Of a stretch of DNA of 37,303 nucleotides, positions 23,243 through 31,709 are shown piece after piece. Made by a program: the position numbers and the translations under genes. The notes below the pieces were generated by a model. That model saw nothing but the letters and a program-made list of their open reading frames with translations. It was not told the DNA's origin and did no database searches. Source of the stretch: Cryobacterium tepidiphilum (GTDB taxonomy: Bacteria; Actinomycetota; Actinomycetes; Actinomycetales; Microbacteriaceae); the NCBI RefSeq assembly GCF_003716325.1, contig NZ_RDSR01000028.1, positions 1-37,303 of the forward strand. Direction: 5' to 3'. Each line of letters starts with the position of its first letter. Positions within the stretch are counted from its first letter, which is position 1.

Positions 23243-23670
23243 CGGGCGAGGTCGACCTGCGCCTGCGCCTTGCCGAGCACGGTCTGCCCGGCGGCGCTCG
23301 CGGTGAGGTCGATGCGTGCGGTGCGCGCGTCGGCGTCGAGCTGGCCGACCTTCGCGACGACGGTCACGAGGGCGCCGGTTTCGGGGTCGACCACGACCGG
23401 GCGGGTGAACCGCACCTGGTAGTCCACGACCCGCGCCGGGTCGCCCGCCCAGGCCACGACCGGCTGCACGGCAAGCCCCATGGTGAGCATGCCGTGGGCG
23501 AGCACGCCGGGCAGGCCGACGGATGCCGCGACGTCGTCTCGGTAATGGATCGGGTTGAAGTCACCGGAGGCGCCGGCGTAGCGCACGAGCGAATCGCGCG
23601 TGAGCGGGAAGGTCGCCTCGGCGACCACATCGCCGACGGACACGGAGCTGAGGTCAGGTGCCTGGGTCAT
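23239..23670 (-). CDS. MaoC-family dehydratase (HadB-like)
   Basis: This 143-residue protein has the hot-dog fold hydratase motif 'RYAGASGDFNPIHYRDDVAASVGLPGVLAHGMLTMGL', with the catalytic Asp and His of the R-hydratase signature. It overlaps both neighbours by 4 bp. With the HadA-like protein it should form a heterodimeric (3R)-hydroxyacyl dehydratase, as in mycobacterial HadAB. What acyl chain it serves is not clear here. Confidence 0.9.
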   Translation of the reverse strand: MTQAPDLSSVSVGDVVAEATFPLTRDSLVRYAGASGDFNPIHYRDDVAASVGLPGVLAHGMLTMGLAVQPVVAWAGDPARVVDYQVRFTRPVVVDPETGALVTVVAKVGQLDADARTARIDLTASAAGQTVLGKAQAQVDLAR

Positions 23671-24113
23671 TCGTCTCCCCTGACGACGAGGGTGGAGGTG
23701 GCGGTGACGACGTGGGCGCCCTCGGAGTCGACGATGCTCGTCTGGGCGGTGACCATCGAGTGGGCGCCGAGGCTCTTGACGGCAGCGACCGTGAGCGTTG
23801 CGGTGAGCTCGTCGCCGGCGACGATGGCGCGGGTGAAGCTGAAGCGCTGGTCGCCGTGCACGACGCGGCTGAAGTCGATGCCCGTGCCGGGTTCCGCGAG
23901 AAGCTGGGCGAGCGCCGCCTCCTGCACCACCACGGCGAACGTCGGCGGTGCGACGACGTCGGCGTGACCAGCGGCGCGAGCCGCCTCGGCGTCGAGGTTG
24001 ATCGGGTCGGTCGCGAAGACGGCGCGGGAGAACTCGCGCACCTTCTCGCGCCCGACCAGGTACGGTGCGGTCGGCGGGAAGACCCGCCCCTGGATTTCGG
24101 GGTTAACTGCCAC
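23667..24113 (-). CDS. FAS1-like/MaoC N-terminal domain dehydratase subunit (HadA-like)
   Basis: 148 residues beginning MAVNPEIQGRVFPPTAPYLVGREKVREFSRAVF, typical of the HadA-type subunit, with 'APPTFAVVV' and 'RVVHGDQRFSFTRAIVAGDEL'. It lacks the catalytic D/H pair and normally stabilises and shapes the substrate channel for the partner. GTG 24113 is 6 nt after TAGACT on the minus strand, so this is a leaderless first gene of hadA-hadB-murB. Confidence 0.9.
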   Translation of the reverse strand: MAVNPEIQGRVFPPTAPYLVGREKVREFSRAVFATDPINLDAEAARAAGHADVVAPPTFAVVVQEAALAQLLAEPGTGIDFSRVVHGDQRFSFTRAIVAGDELTATLTVAAVKSLGAHSMVTAQTSIVDSEGAHVVTATSTLVVRGDE

Positions 24114-24119
24114 CCCCCG

Positions 24120-24125
24120 AGTCTA
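24120..24125 (-). promoter_or_regulatory. -10 element of the leaderless hadA-hadB-murB operon
   Basis: TAGACT on the minus strand, 6 nt before GTG 24113. Confidence 0.5.
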
Positions 24126-24176
24126 CGGCCCGCCCGGGACACGGCCCCCACCCCCCCGCCCTCCGCCCGCTGTCCG

Positions 24177-24227
24177 CGTCCCCCTCACCGTCCCGTCCCC
24201 CTCACCGTCCCGTCCCCCTCGCCCGCC
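24177..24227. repeat. C-rich 17-bp tandem repeat
   Basis: CGTCCCCCTCACCGTCC starts at 24177 and 24194 and a diverged third copy starts at 24211. The strand is almost pure pyrimidine for about 70 bp. It sits just before a family B hairpin. Confidence 0.75.
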
Positions 24228-24290
24228 GTGCGAGGGGTCAGCTTTACCTAGTGCAAGCGCCCCCTCACTAGGAAAAGCTGGCCCCTCACG
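24228..24290. repeat. Hairpin element, family B, copy 2
   Basis: Inverted repeat with arms TGCGAGGGGTCAGCTTTACCTAGT and ACTAGGAAAAGCTGGCCCCTCACG. Compared with the copy at 15843, an A in one arm is G here and the paired T is C: a compensatory change. Confidence 0.85.
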
Positions 24291-24333
24291 GGGATGCGGA
24301 CCTGGGGCGAGAGGGCGACCGGGTGCGAACTGG

Positions 24334-24339
24334 CAGAAT
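24334..24339 (+). promoter_or_regulatory. -10 element of leaderless GNAT gene
   Basis: CAGAAT, 7 nt, then GTG 24347. Confidence 0.4.
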
Positions 24340-24346
24340 GGGACGA

Positions 24347-24802
24347 GTGAAAATCGTGCGCGTCCGGCTCGGCGACCCGGAGGTCGCTCCCCTACTGGCC
24401 GGTCTCCGGCTCGAGTACGAGGTGCGCTACGGCCCCGGTGACGCGGCCGACGACGTGCCCGCCGCCGAGTTCGACCCGCCGAGCGGCGCCTTCGTGGTGC
24501 TGCGCGACGGCGACACGACCGTCGCTGGCGGCGGCATCCGTCGTTTCGACGACGCGACCGCCGAGGTCAAGCGGATGTGGACGAACCCCGCGTACCGCAG
24601 GCAGGGCCACGCCCTCACCGTGCTCGCCGAGCTGGAGTCGATCGCCAGCGGACTCGGCTATCGGCGCGTGCGCCTGGAGACCGGGTACGCTCAGCCCGAG
24701 GCTCTGGCGATGTACCGCCGCCTGGGGTTCGTGGAGATCGGCAACTACGGCCACTACGAGAGCGCCATCGGCTTCGAACGGACCCTGATCGCCGACCTCT
24801 GA
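24347..24802 (+). CDS. GNAT-family N-acetyltransferase
   Basis: The 151-residue protein has the GNAT core: 'VAGGGIRRFDDATAEVKRMWTNPAYRRQGHALTVLAELESIASGLGYRRVRLETG' with the acetyl-CoA loop 'RRQGHA', and 'PEALAMYRRLGFVEIGNYGHY' at the C-terminus. Substrate unknown. An upstream start at 24323 would add eight residues; the leaderless spacing favours GTG 24347. It ends before a strong hairpin shared with the protease gene coming from the other side. Confidence 0.87.
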   Translation: MKIVRVRLGDPEVAPLLAGLRLEYEVRYGPGDAADDVPAAEFDPPSGAFVVLRDGDTTVAGGGIRRFDDATAEVKRMWTNPAYRRQGHALTVLAELESIASGLGYRRVRLETGYAQPEALAMYRRLGFVEIGNYGHYESAIGFERTLIADL

Positions 24803-24851
24803 CCGACAACGAATGCCGCGCCTCATCCCAGGGCTCGCGCCTCTAGACGTG

Positions 24852-24887
24852 CGTGGGGCGCGCCGGCTGCTGCCGACGCGCCCCACG
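24852..24887. terminator. Bidirectional hairpin between GNAT and subtilase genes
   Basis: CGTGGGGCGCGcCGG and CCGaCGCGCCCCACG form a 15-bp stem with one mismatch and a 6-nt loop. It lies between two converging genes. There is no T run, common for terminators in high-GC actinobacteria. Confidence 0.7.
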
Positions 24888-24903
24888 GCATCCGTTCGTC
24901 AGG

Positions 24904-26424
24904 TCAGCTGACGGCCTCGAGGGCGTCGACCAGGCCGTCGCCGAAGAAGCCGTTGTCCTCGGTGGTGCCGGTGCACGCCGTCGCGGCCGCCGGGCACGGC
25001 ACGTCGTTGGCCTGGGCGGCGATGACGTCGCCGAGCGCCGGTCCGCTGAGTTCCGGATGCGCCGACTTCAGCAAGGCGGCGACACCCGCGACATGCGGGG
25101 AGGCCATCGACGTGCCGGAGTAGTAGGCGTAACCGCTGCCGGCGACGGTGGACAGGATCCGCGAGCCGGGCGCTGCGACGTCGATGATGCCCAGCCCGTA
25201 GTTCGAGAAGCTGGAGCGCTCGCCGGCCTGCGTCGTGGACGCCACGGTCACCACCCCGTCAAGCTCGGCCGGGAGGTCGGTGCAGTCGGCGTTGATCGGG
25301 CGCGTGGCCGGCGTCGTGTCGTCAGGGCTTGTGGTGTCGACGGTCTTGTTCGCGAGGTCGGTGTTCTCGTTGCCGGCGGCGGCGACGTTCAGCACGCCGT
25401 GCTCCTGCGAGTACTGCACGGCCCGGTCCACGGCCGTCTTCACGGCCGCCTGGTCGGCGTCGTCATCGCACCAGTACATCCACGGGTCGATGTAGTAGCT
25501 GTTGTTGGTGACGTCGGCGCCGGTGGCTGTCGCATACATGAAGCCGCAGATCGCGGCCTCCGGGTAGATGAACCCGTCGTCGTTGACCACCTTCACCGCC
25601 GAGACGCGCACGTTCGGCGCGACGCCGACGATGCCGACGCCGTTGCGCGCCGCCGCGATCGTGCCGGCGACGTGGGTGCCGTGCGAGCTCGTGGTGGGCT
25701 GCCAGGAGTCATAGCTGGTGTCGGGCACTCCGGAGAGGCAGCTGGCCGAGGCGCTGGTGTCGATGTTCGCCTCCAGATCGGGGTGGTCGCCCTGGATCCC
25801 CGAGTCGAGCACGGCGACGAGCACGCTCCGGTCGCCGTCGGTGACCTCGTGCGCCTTGTCGGCGCCGATCGCCGTCATGTCCCACTGCAGGCTTTCGCCG
25901 GGGTCCGCGGCGACCGTTCCGAGGGCCTCGACGCCGGCATCCTTCGTCTTCGCCGTGCTCTTGTCGGCCGGGTGGTTGCCCGATTCGCCGTGGGCCAGCG
26001 GGTCATTCACGCCGAACGTGGGGTCGTCCGCCGTCACCGGGGCGGTGCGGGTGGCCCCAACGGAGAGCACGCCCTGCTGCGCGGCGACGGAGTCGGCGAA
26101 CGCAGCGTTGTCGGACTGCGCGATCACCACGCCGATCTCGGCGTAAGACTCGATGACCGTGCCGCCGGCCGCTTCCACCGCCCGCTCGACCTTGAGCGTC
26201 TGGCCGCGGTTGGCCTGGGTGGCGTTCACCGCGTAGTTCATGAGCGGGCCCGCCACCGGCTCGGCGACCGCGACGCGTTCCGGTGCGGCAGGCGCAGCGG
26301 ATGCGACGCCGGGAACGAGGACGGTCGCGCTGAAAGCCGCCGTCACGGCGATGCCCGCTGCCAGGCCGCGTCCTCTCGTTCGTGTCCTCGTGCTCGTCTT
26401 TGTGCTCGTAGGAAGGTTGAACAT
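24904..26424 (-). CDS. Secreted subtilisin-like serine protease (S8)
   Basis: The 506-residue protein has a signal peptide with a basic N-region (to about 43, 'VASAAPA'), an inhibitor-I9-like propeptide (about 55-130), and a catalytic S8 domain with Asp207 in 'VAVLDSGIQGDHPDLE', His248 in 'SHGTHVAGTIAA', oxyanion Asn352 in 'AAAGNEN' and Ser439 in 'SGTSMASPHVAGVAALL'. No C-terminal anchor or repeat follows, so it is probably released. The ATG is preceded by AGGAGA, a proper ribosome binding site, unlike many genes here. Confidence 0.95.
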   Translation of the reverse strand: MFNLPTSTKTSTRTRTRGRGLAAGIAVTAAFSATVLVPGVASAAPAAPERVAVAEPVAGPLMNYAVNATQANRGQTLKVERAVEAAGGTVIESYAEIGVVIAQSDNAAFADSVAAQQGVLSVGATRTAPVTADDPTFGVNDPLAHGESGNHPADKSTAKTKDAGVEALGTVAADPGESLQWDMTAIGADKAHEVTDGDRSVLVAVLDSGIQGDHPDLEANIDTSASASCLSGVPDTSYDSWQPTTSSHGTHVAGTIAAARNGVGIVGVAPNVRVSAVKVVNDDGFIYPEAAICGFMYATATGADVTNNSYYIDPWMYWCDDDADQAAVKTAVDRAVQYSQEHGVLNVAAAGNENTDLANKTVDTTSPDDTTPATRPINADCTDLPAELDGVVTVASTTQAGERSSFSNYGLGIIDVAAPGSRILSTVAGSGYAYYSGTSMASPHVAGVAALLKSAHPELSGPALGDVIAAQANDVPCPAAATACTGTTEDNGFFGDGLVDALEAVS

Positions 26425-26589
26425 CGTTCTCCTGATCTTCGGCGGCTCCGTGGAGCCGGTTCGTGCTCGTAAGGCTACGAACCCCCTGAACGAGGCACCA
26501 GTCGACCGTTAGGAGGACACGAGCGGATGCCGCCCGTGCGCCAAAGACGAGCGTTGGCGAGACGGATGCCGTGGGTGCAGACTTGCAGG

Positions 26590-27363
26590 ATGTTCACGCG
26601 CTACGTCGCCCTGGGAGACAGCTTCACCGAGGGCGTCGGCGACGACCTCCCCGACGGGCAGGTGCGCGGCTGGGCCGACCTCGTGGCGCTCGGCCTCGCA
26701 ACGGCGGCCGGCGCACCGGTGGATTACGCGAACTTCGCTATCCGCGGCAAGCTGCTCGGCCCGATCGTGAACGAGCAGCTGGAACCGGCCCTCGCCCTGC
26801 GCCCCGACCTCATCAGCATCTGCGGCGGCGGCAATGACCTCATGCGCCCGAAGGTGGAGTTGTCGTACGTCATCGGCCTGCTCGAGCGGGTCGTCGACCG
26901 CGCGCGCGAGGAGGGAGCGCATGTGCTCCTGCTCAGCGGGCCCAACCCGTCACGCCACCTCCCGCTCGGCGGCCTGCTGCAGCGACGAGGCGACCAGATG
27001 GCCGCCGCCGGCCGCGCCCTCTTCAGCCGGCCGGACATCACCCTCGTGAACAATTGGACGGACGCCGAGCTCGCCTCCAGTGGTTACTGGTCACCCGACA
27101 AGCTGCACCTGAACGCCCGCGGGCACACGCGGGTGGCGTCGAATGTGCTCACGGCGCTCGGCGTGCCGGTTCCCGGCGAATGGCGCGCGGATGCTGCGGG
27201 CCAGGCCCCGGCGAACGAGCAGGTTCAGGGTGGCGGGCAGTACTACCGCACCTACGTGTTGCCGTGGATCGGGCGCCGGCTCACCGGGCGCTCCTCGGGC
27301 GATGGACGCCCGCCGAAGCGGCCCGTACCGGAGCCGGTCGAGCCCCTCGGAACCGCCCCCTGA
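26590..27363 (+). CDS. SGNH/GDSL-type hydrolase (esterase)
   Basis: 257 residues starting MFTRYVALGDSFTEG, with the nucleophile Ser11 in the GDS block, a Gly in 'NFAIRGK', 'ICGGGNDLM' (block III Asn) and 'DKLHLNARGH' (block V Asp/His). No signal peptide, so it acts in the cytoplasm on an unknown ester. After about residue 195 a polar, Pro/Arg-rich tail follows ('RRLTGRSSGDGRPPKRPVPEPVEP'). Longer starts upstream contain no homology. Confidence 0.9.
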   Translation: MFTRYVALGDSFTEGVGDDLPDGQVRGWADLVALGLATAAGAPVDYANFAIRGKLLGPIVNEQLEPALALRPDLISICGGGNDLMRPKVELSYVIGLLERVVDRAREEGAHVLLLSGPNPSRHLPLGGLLQRRGDQMAAAGRALFSRPDITLVNNWTDAELASSGYWSPDKLHLNARGHTRVASNVLTALGVPVPGEWRADAAGQAPANEQVQGGGQYYRTYVLPWIGRRLTGRSSGDGRPPKRPVPEPVEPLGTAP

Positions 27364-27368
27364 CGTGC

Positions 27369-27402
27369 GGGAGGGCCGCACGACGAATCGCGCGGCCCTC
27401 CC
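27369..27402. terminator. Bidirectional terminator hairpin
   Basis: GGGAGGGCCGC and GCGGCCCTCCC form a perfect 11-bp stem with a 12-nt loop, between the converging SGNH hydrolase and small membrane protein genes. Confidence 0.75.
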
Positions 27403-27423
27403 CCGAAGGCGGTGGTGCGGGAG

Positions 27424-27588
27424 CTAGACGCCCCGGCGTCCGGACAGCATCCGGACCAGGAACAGGATCACGGCGATGATCGCGAGCACGATGCCGATCC
27501 AGAGCAGGAAGTGCAGGGAGGATCCCAATCCGCCGGTGATCAACAGGATGACGGCAACAACGGCGATGATGATGAGCAAGAGGTTCAT
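27424..27588 (-). CDS. Small two-helix membrane protein
   Basis: 54 residues, start MNLLLIIIAVVAVILLITGGLG, a second helix 'FLLWIGIVLAIIAVILFLVRML' and a basic tail SGRRGV. The ATG at 27588 follows AAAGG; a longer frame to 27645 contains no membrane or homology signal. Small hydrophobic proteins of this kind are widespread in actinobacteria and often stress-induced; the role of this one is unknown. Confidence 0.8.
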   Translation of the reverse strand: MNLLLIIIAVVAVILLITGGLGSSLHFLLWIGIVLAIIAVILFLVRMLSGRRGV

Positions 27589-27693
27589 TGTCGGACCTTT
27601 CTTCGTGTGAGGGATTGCCCCTACGTTGCTGACGCTACTCCGCAATCGGTGTGCGACAAGGGGCTGCGCCCCGACCCGATCTCGGGTAACGGC

Positions 27694-28425
27694 TCAGCCG
27701 CTGATCGTCTGGTTGGTCCCGCTCCCCCACAGCGCAGCGAGCGGCGAGCTGTCGAGGGCACCGAGGAGCGCCTCGGCATCCTCGTAGACGGCGACCGCAC
27801 CGGCGTCGCGCAGTGCCGCCTCACCGGTGCCCCCGCTCAGCACCGCCACGCACGGAATGCCGGCCCGCTTGCTGGCCTCGACGTCCCACACGGCGTCGCC
27901 GACCATGACCGCCTGCCCGGTGGAGATGCCGGCCTTGTCGACCGCGACCTGGAGGATGTCGGGTGCCGGTTTGGCCTCGCCCACGTCGCCGGCGGAGGTG
28001 ACCACCGAGATGGACTCGTCGCAGTCGAGCGCCTGAAGCAGGGTCTGGAGTTCGGTGGGCGACGCGGAGGTGGCCAGCACGACCTGCACGCCGTGGGCCG
28101 CCACGGCTCGGAGCAGCTCCCTGGCTCCGGCGAAGGGGCGCTCGAGCGAGGCGGTCTCGGCCAGGTAGGTGCTGTGCAGGTGCCGCAGCTCGTCGCCGAA
28201 CCGCGCCGCGGCATCCTCACCGATAAGAGCCGGCAACAGCTTGTCGGAACCCATGCCGATGGCCCGGTGGATGCGCCACGAGTCGACCGGATGCCCGACG
28301 GCCGTGAACGCGCGGTTCCACGCCTCCACGTGCAGGTAGTTCGAATCGATGAGCGTGCCGTCGATGTCGAAGAGAACGGCGGGCGCCCGGCGCTCGCCCC
28401 CCGCGTGCTCGTTGTCCTGTGCCAT
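27694..28425 (-). CDS. HAD-IA family phosphatase (Gph-like)
   Basis: 243 residues with 'LFDIDGTLIDSNYLHVEAWNRAF' (motif I and start of cap), 'VLATSAS' (motif II), 'GEAKPAPDIL' (motif III Lys) and 'MVGDAVWDVEASKRAG' (motif IV). It resembles phosphoglycolate phosphatase or beta-phosphoglucomutase relatives; the substrate is open. The ATG lies 6 nt after TAGCCT, so it is probably leaderless. Divergent from the histidine phosphatase gene 110 bp away. Confidence 0.88.
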   Translation of the reverse strand: MAQDNEHAGGERRAPAVLFDIDGTLIDSNYLHVEAWNRAFTAVGHPVDSWRIHRAIGMGSDKLLPALIGEDAAARFGDELRHLHSTYLAETASLERPFAGARELLRAVAAHGVQVVLATSASPTELQTLLQALDCDESISVVTSAGDVGEAKPAPDILQVAVDKAGISTGQAVMVGDAVWDVEASKRAGIPCVAVLSGGTGEAALRDAGAVAVYEDAEALLGALDSSPLAALWGSGTNQTISG

Positions 28426-28431
28426 ATCGTC

Positions 28432-28437
28432 AGGCTA
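28432..28437 (-). promoter_or_regulatory. -10 element of leaderless HAD phosphatase gene
   Basis: TAGCCT on the minus strand, 6 nt before ATG 28425. Confidence 0.45.
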
Positions 28438-28522
28438 CGCCGCAGCCGACGTGCGGCACAGGCATGCACACCGGTGGCCGCGGCCGGACGATCCCGCTCG
28501 TTGCGGCGGCGCAGACCGGTTG

Positions 28523-28528
28523 TATGTT
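28523..28528 (+). promoter_or_regulatory. -10 element of leaderless histidine phosphatase gene
   Basis: TATGTT, 6 nt, then ATG 28535. Confidence 0.5.
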
Positions 28529-28534
28529 CGGGTC

Positions 28535-29272
28535 ATGGGGCTGACATCGTTGCTGCTGGTGCGTCACGGCGAGAGCTCGGCGAACGTCGCCGCGACCGCC
28601 GCCGAGCGTACCGGCGCCGAGGTCATCGACCTGTCGCACCGCGACGCGGACGTTCCGCTCACCGATACCGGCCAGAGCCAGGCGGTCGCGGTCGGCGACT
28701 GGCTCCGGTCGCTGCCCGACGACCGCTTTCCCACCTCGGTCCTGTCGTCGCCGTACCGGCGCGCGGCGAGCACCGCCCAGATCGCGCTCGAAAACCAGCG
28801 CGTCGCGCTTCCGGTGCAGACCGACGAGCGGCTGCGCGACCGGGAGCTCGGCATCATCGACGGCCTGACCACCACCGGCGTGGAAACGCGCCTGCCGCAG
28901 GAGGCCGCCCGCCGCCGGCACCTCGGCAAGTTCTACTACCGGCCGCCCGGCGGCGAATCGTGGGCAGATGTCGCCCTGCGGGTGCGCTCGCTGTTCCGCG
29001 ACGTCGACCACCCGGCGTACGGCGAGCGGATGCTCGTGGTCAGCCACGACGCGGTCATCACCCTGGTGCGCTACCTCTGTGAGCACCTCACCGAAACGGA
29101 TGTGCTGGCCCTGGCGCGCGCCACGCCCCTGCTGAACGCGTCGGTCAGCATTCTCGACCGGCGGGACGACGGCTCGTGGGCCGTCAGCGACTACAACTCG
29201 GTGGCGCACCTGGAGCAGTCGGAGACGCCCGTCACGGCCCACACCGGGAACCGCGATGCCTTCCCGCACTGA
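28535..29272 (+). CDS. Histidine phosphatase family protein (phosphoglycerate mutase-like)
   Basis: 245 residues with the catalytic 'LLLVRHGESSAN' at the N-terminus, 'LTDTGQSQAVAVGDWL', 'VLSSPYRRAASTAQIA', 'RELGIIDG', and the second catalytic His in 'MLVVSHDAVITLVRYL'. Members of this size are usually phosphatases and not mutases. The following nnrD gene starts 17 bp before the end of this gene, so the two form an operon, but no shared pathway is apparent. Confidence 0.92.
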   Translation: MGLTSLLLVRHGESSANVAATAAERTGAEVIDLSHRDADVPLTDTGQSQAVAVGDWLRSLPDDRFPTSVLSSPYRRAASTAQIALENQRVALPVQTDERLRDRELGIIDGLTTTGVETRLPQEAARRRHLGKFYYRPPGGESWADVALRVRSLFRDVDHPAYGERMLVVSHDAVITLVRYLCEHLTETDVLALARATPLLNASVSILDRRDDGSWAVSDYNSVAHLEQSETPVTAHTGNRDAFPH

Positions 29273-30140
29273 GACCCTCACGCCCGCGCTGCTGCGGGAG
29301 TGGGCCCTGCCTCGCGGGGCGGACTCGAAGTATGCGCGCGGCACGGTGCTCGTGATCGGCGGCGCCCGCCAGACGCCGGGCGCCGCCCTGCTGGCCGGCA
29401 CGGCCGCACTGCGCGTGGGCGCCGGGCGGCTGTCGATGGCGGTCGCCGAGTCGGTGGCCGTGCCGCTGGCGATCGCCGTCCCGGAGTCGGGAGTGACCGG
29501 CCTCGCCGAGACCGGGGACGGCTCGGTGCGCGGTGACGACGCCGGGCGGCTGGCCGAGAACCTCGCGGGCGCGAAGGCGGTCGTGGTGGGGTCGGGGCTC
29601 GACGACGGCGACGAGGCGGAGAGGCTCGTGCGCACCCTGCTCGGGATCGTCGGCCCTGATACCGCCGTGCTGCTCGACGCGTATGCCCTCGGGGTTGTGC
29701 CGCGCCTCGCCGACGAGCTCGCGCCCTGGCACGGGCGCCTCGTGCTGACCCCCAACAAGGGCGAGGCGTCACGCCTGCTGGGGCGGGACGTCCGTGACGA
29801 CGGTGAGGCCTTCGCCGACGACCTCGCCGAGACGGCGGAGCGCTACGGGGCGGTGGTGACCTGCTTCGGCACGATCGCCGCACCCGGCGGGCAGCGGTGG
29901 CGGGCGGACTCGGGGCAGGGCGGGCTCGGGACCTCCGGGAGCGGCGACGTGCTCGCCGGCGCGATCGGCGGCCTCCTCGCCCGCGGCGCCTCGCCCGAGC
30001 AGGCGGCCTGCTGGGGTACGCACCTGCACGCCGCAGCCGGCGACCGCCTCACGGCGCGCGTGGGACCGACCGGGTACCTCGCCCGTGAGCTCGTCGACGG
30101 GCTGCCGGAAGTGCTGGCCGAGCTGGGCCAGCACGCCTGA
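29256..30140 (+). CDS. nnrD: ADP-dependent NAD(P)H-hydrate dehydratase
   Basis: The 294-residue protein is the YjeF C-terminal kinase-fold domain as a separate protein. It has 'GTVLVIGGARQTPGAALLAG', 'LTPNKGEASRLLG' and the ATP/ADP-site motif 'GTSGSGDVLAGAIGGLLARGAS'. It repairs the damaged cofactors (S)-NADHX and NADPHX using ADP. The epimerase partner (NnrE) is not fused and not in the window. The ATG at 29256 lies within the end of the phosphatase gene. Confidence 0.92.
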   Translation: MPSRTETLTPALLREWALPRGADSKYARGTVLVIGGARQTPGAALLAGTAALRVGAGRLSMAVAESVAVPLAIAVPESGVTGLAETGDGSVRGDDAGRLAENLAGAKAVVVGSGLDDGDEAERLVRTLLGIVGPDTAVLLDAYALGVVPRLADELAPWHGRLVLTPNKGEASRLLGRDVRDDGEAFADDLAETAERYGAVVTCFGTIAAPGGQRWRADSGQGGLGTSGSGDVLAGAIGGLLARGASPEQAACWGTHLHAAAGDRLTARVGPTGYLARELVDGLPEVLAELGQHA

Positions 30141-30151
30141 ACCGGGCTCGC

Positions 30152-30167
30152 GTCCGTCGAAACGGAC
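30152..30167. terminator. Small hairpin between converging genes
   Basis: GTCCGT-CGAA-ACGGAC, a 6-bp stem with a stable tetraloop, in the 41-bp gap between nnrD and the aldehyde dehydrogenase gene. Confidence 0.4.
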
Positions 30168-30181
30168 AGGTCGGGCGCCGC

Positions 30182-31699
30182 TCAGGAGGCGGCGGAACCC
30201 CAGTCGCTCGACTCGCCGGCCGCCGCGCGCTGCTGCGGCACGCCCCACGGGTTGTCGTCCCGCAGCGGCGCGGGCAGCAGGCTCTGCGGCGCGCCCTGGT
30301 AGGTCACTGCCCGCATGAAGCGCGAGATCGCGGCGGTGCCGACGGAGGTGCCGGCGTCATTGCTCGTCGCCGGGTACGGTCCGCCGTGTTGCATCGCGGG
30401 CGTCACCGCCACGCCTGTCGGCCATCCGCCGAAGAGCACCCGGCCGGTGTGGCCTTCCAGCCAGCGCACGAGCGAACGGAGCGCCTCGGAGTCTTCGCCG
30501 GAGCCGGCGTGCACCGTGCCGGTGAGGTTGCCCTCGAACAGGTCGTCGGCCACGGGCGCGAGTTCGTCCTCGTCGGTGTACTCCACGACGATCGCGAGCG
30601 GGCCGAAGGCCTCATCGAGGAGGTTCTCGCGGTGCTTCTCGAGCTGGTCGGCGGTGACACTGACAATAGTCGGAGTCGCCCAGGCCTGGCCCTCGTCGTC
30701 GAAACGCAGGGTGCCCTCCGCGAGCACTGTGATGCCGCGAGTGCTGAGGATGGCGTCGCGGCGCTGGGCGTACCCGCGCGCGATGCCGGGGTACAGCATC
30801 CGGTGCTCGGGCACCTTCTGGGCCTCGCTCGTGATGATCTCGCCGAGCCCGTGCTCGGCGGGCAGGAACAGGAACCCGGGCTTGGTGCAGAGCTGCCCGG
30901 CCGAGCCGGCGACGCTCGTGACGAAGCCGGTCGCGATGGCGTCGGACTCCTCGGCGAGGCCCGCGGGCGTGACGAACGCGGGGTTGACGCTGCCGAGTTC
31001 CCCATAGAACGGGATCGGCGCGTGCCGTGCCGCCGCGATGTCGGCGAGGATGCGGCCGGCCTTGATCGAGCCGGTGAAGCTGCCCGCCTTGATCCGCTCG
31101 TCCTTCAGCAGGGTCACGCCGGCGTCCCGGCCGAAGATCACCTGCAGTGTGCCCGCCGGCGCCCCTGCGGACTCGAGTGCCTCGGCGACGACCTCGGTGG
31201 TGCGCTCGGAGAGACGCGGGTGGCCCTGGTGCGCCTTGACGACCACGGGGCAGCCGGCAGCGAGCGCGGCCGCGGTGTCTCCGCCGGCGATGGAGAACGC
31301 GAACGGAAAGTTGCTCGCCGCGAAGTTGAGCACCGGACCGACGGGCACGAGGAAGCGGCGGAGGTCGGGACGCGGGCCGAGCACGAAGTCGGGGTCGGCC
31401 TCGTCGATGCGCACATCGAGGTAGCCGCCGTCGACGACGACGTCGGCGAAGAGGCGCAGCTGCACCGCGGTGCGCTTGAGTTCGCCGGTGAGGCGCGCCG
31501 TCGACAGGCCGGTCTCGTCGGCGGCGATCCCGATGAGCTCGTCGGCGTTGCCCTGCAGGGCGTCGGCGGCGGCGACCAGGGCGGCCGCGCGCTCGCGGGG
31601 CGAGGTCTGCGACCAGCCGGCCGCGGCATCCGTTGCCCGCTGGGCGACAGTGTCGAGCTCCTCGATCGTGGTGTCGGCGGTCGTGGCGGTGTCAGTCAT
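30182..31699 (-). CDS. 2-oxoglutarate semialdehyde dehydrogenase (aldehyde dehydrogenase family)
   Basis: The 505-residue enzyme is an NAD(P)-dependent aldehyde dehydrogenase with catalytic Cys271 in 'GSAGQLCTKPGFL' and general base Glu234 in 'YGELGSVNPAF', plus 'NFAASNFPFAFSIAGGDTAAALAAGCPVVVK'. The sequence type is the KGSADH class that oxidises 2,5-dioxopentanoate to 2-oxoglutarate. This is the last step of hydroxyproline breakdown and fits the genes just upstream. AAGGAG precedes the ATG. It is the final gene of the operon. Confidence 0.9.
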   Translation of the reverse strand: MTDTATTADTTIEELDTVAQRATDAAAGWSQTSPRERAAALVAAADALQGNADELIGIAADETGLSTARLTGELKRTAVQLRLFADVVVDGGYLDVRIDEADPDFVLGPRPDLRRFLVPVGPVLNFAASNFPFAFSIAGGDTAAALAAGCPVVVKAHQGHPRLSERTTEVVAEALESAGAPAGTLQVIFGRDAGVTLLKDERIKAGSFTGSIKAGRILADIAAARHAPIPFYGELGSVNPAFVTPAGLAEESDAIATGFVTSVAGSAGQLCTKPGFLFLPAEHGLGEIITSEAQKVPEHRMLYPGIARGYAQRRDAILSTRGITVLAEGTLRFDDEGQAWATPTIVSVTADQLEKHRENLLDEAFGPLAIVVEYTDEDELAPVADDLFEGNLTGTVHAGSGEDSEALRSLVRWLEGHTGRVLFGGWPTGVAVTPAMQHGGPYPATSNDAGTSVGTAAISRFMRAVTYQGAPQSLLPAPLRDDNPWGVPQQRAAAGESSDWGSAAS

Positions 31700-31709
31700 A
31701 TGGTGCTCC

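Noticed and set aside
24853..26472. A 539-residue plus-strand frame opposite the subtilase
   Set aside because: Shadow frame; the minus-strand subtilase has signal peptide and all catalytic residues.
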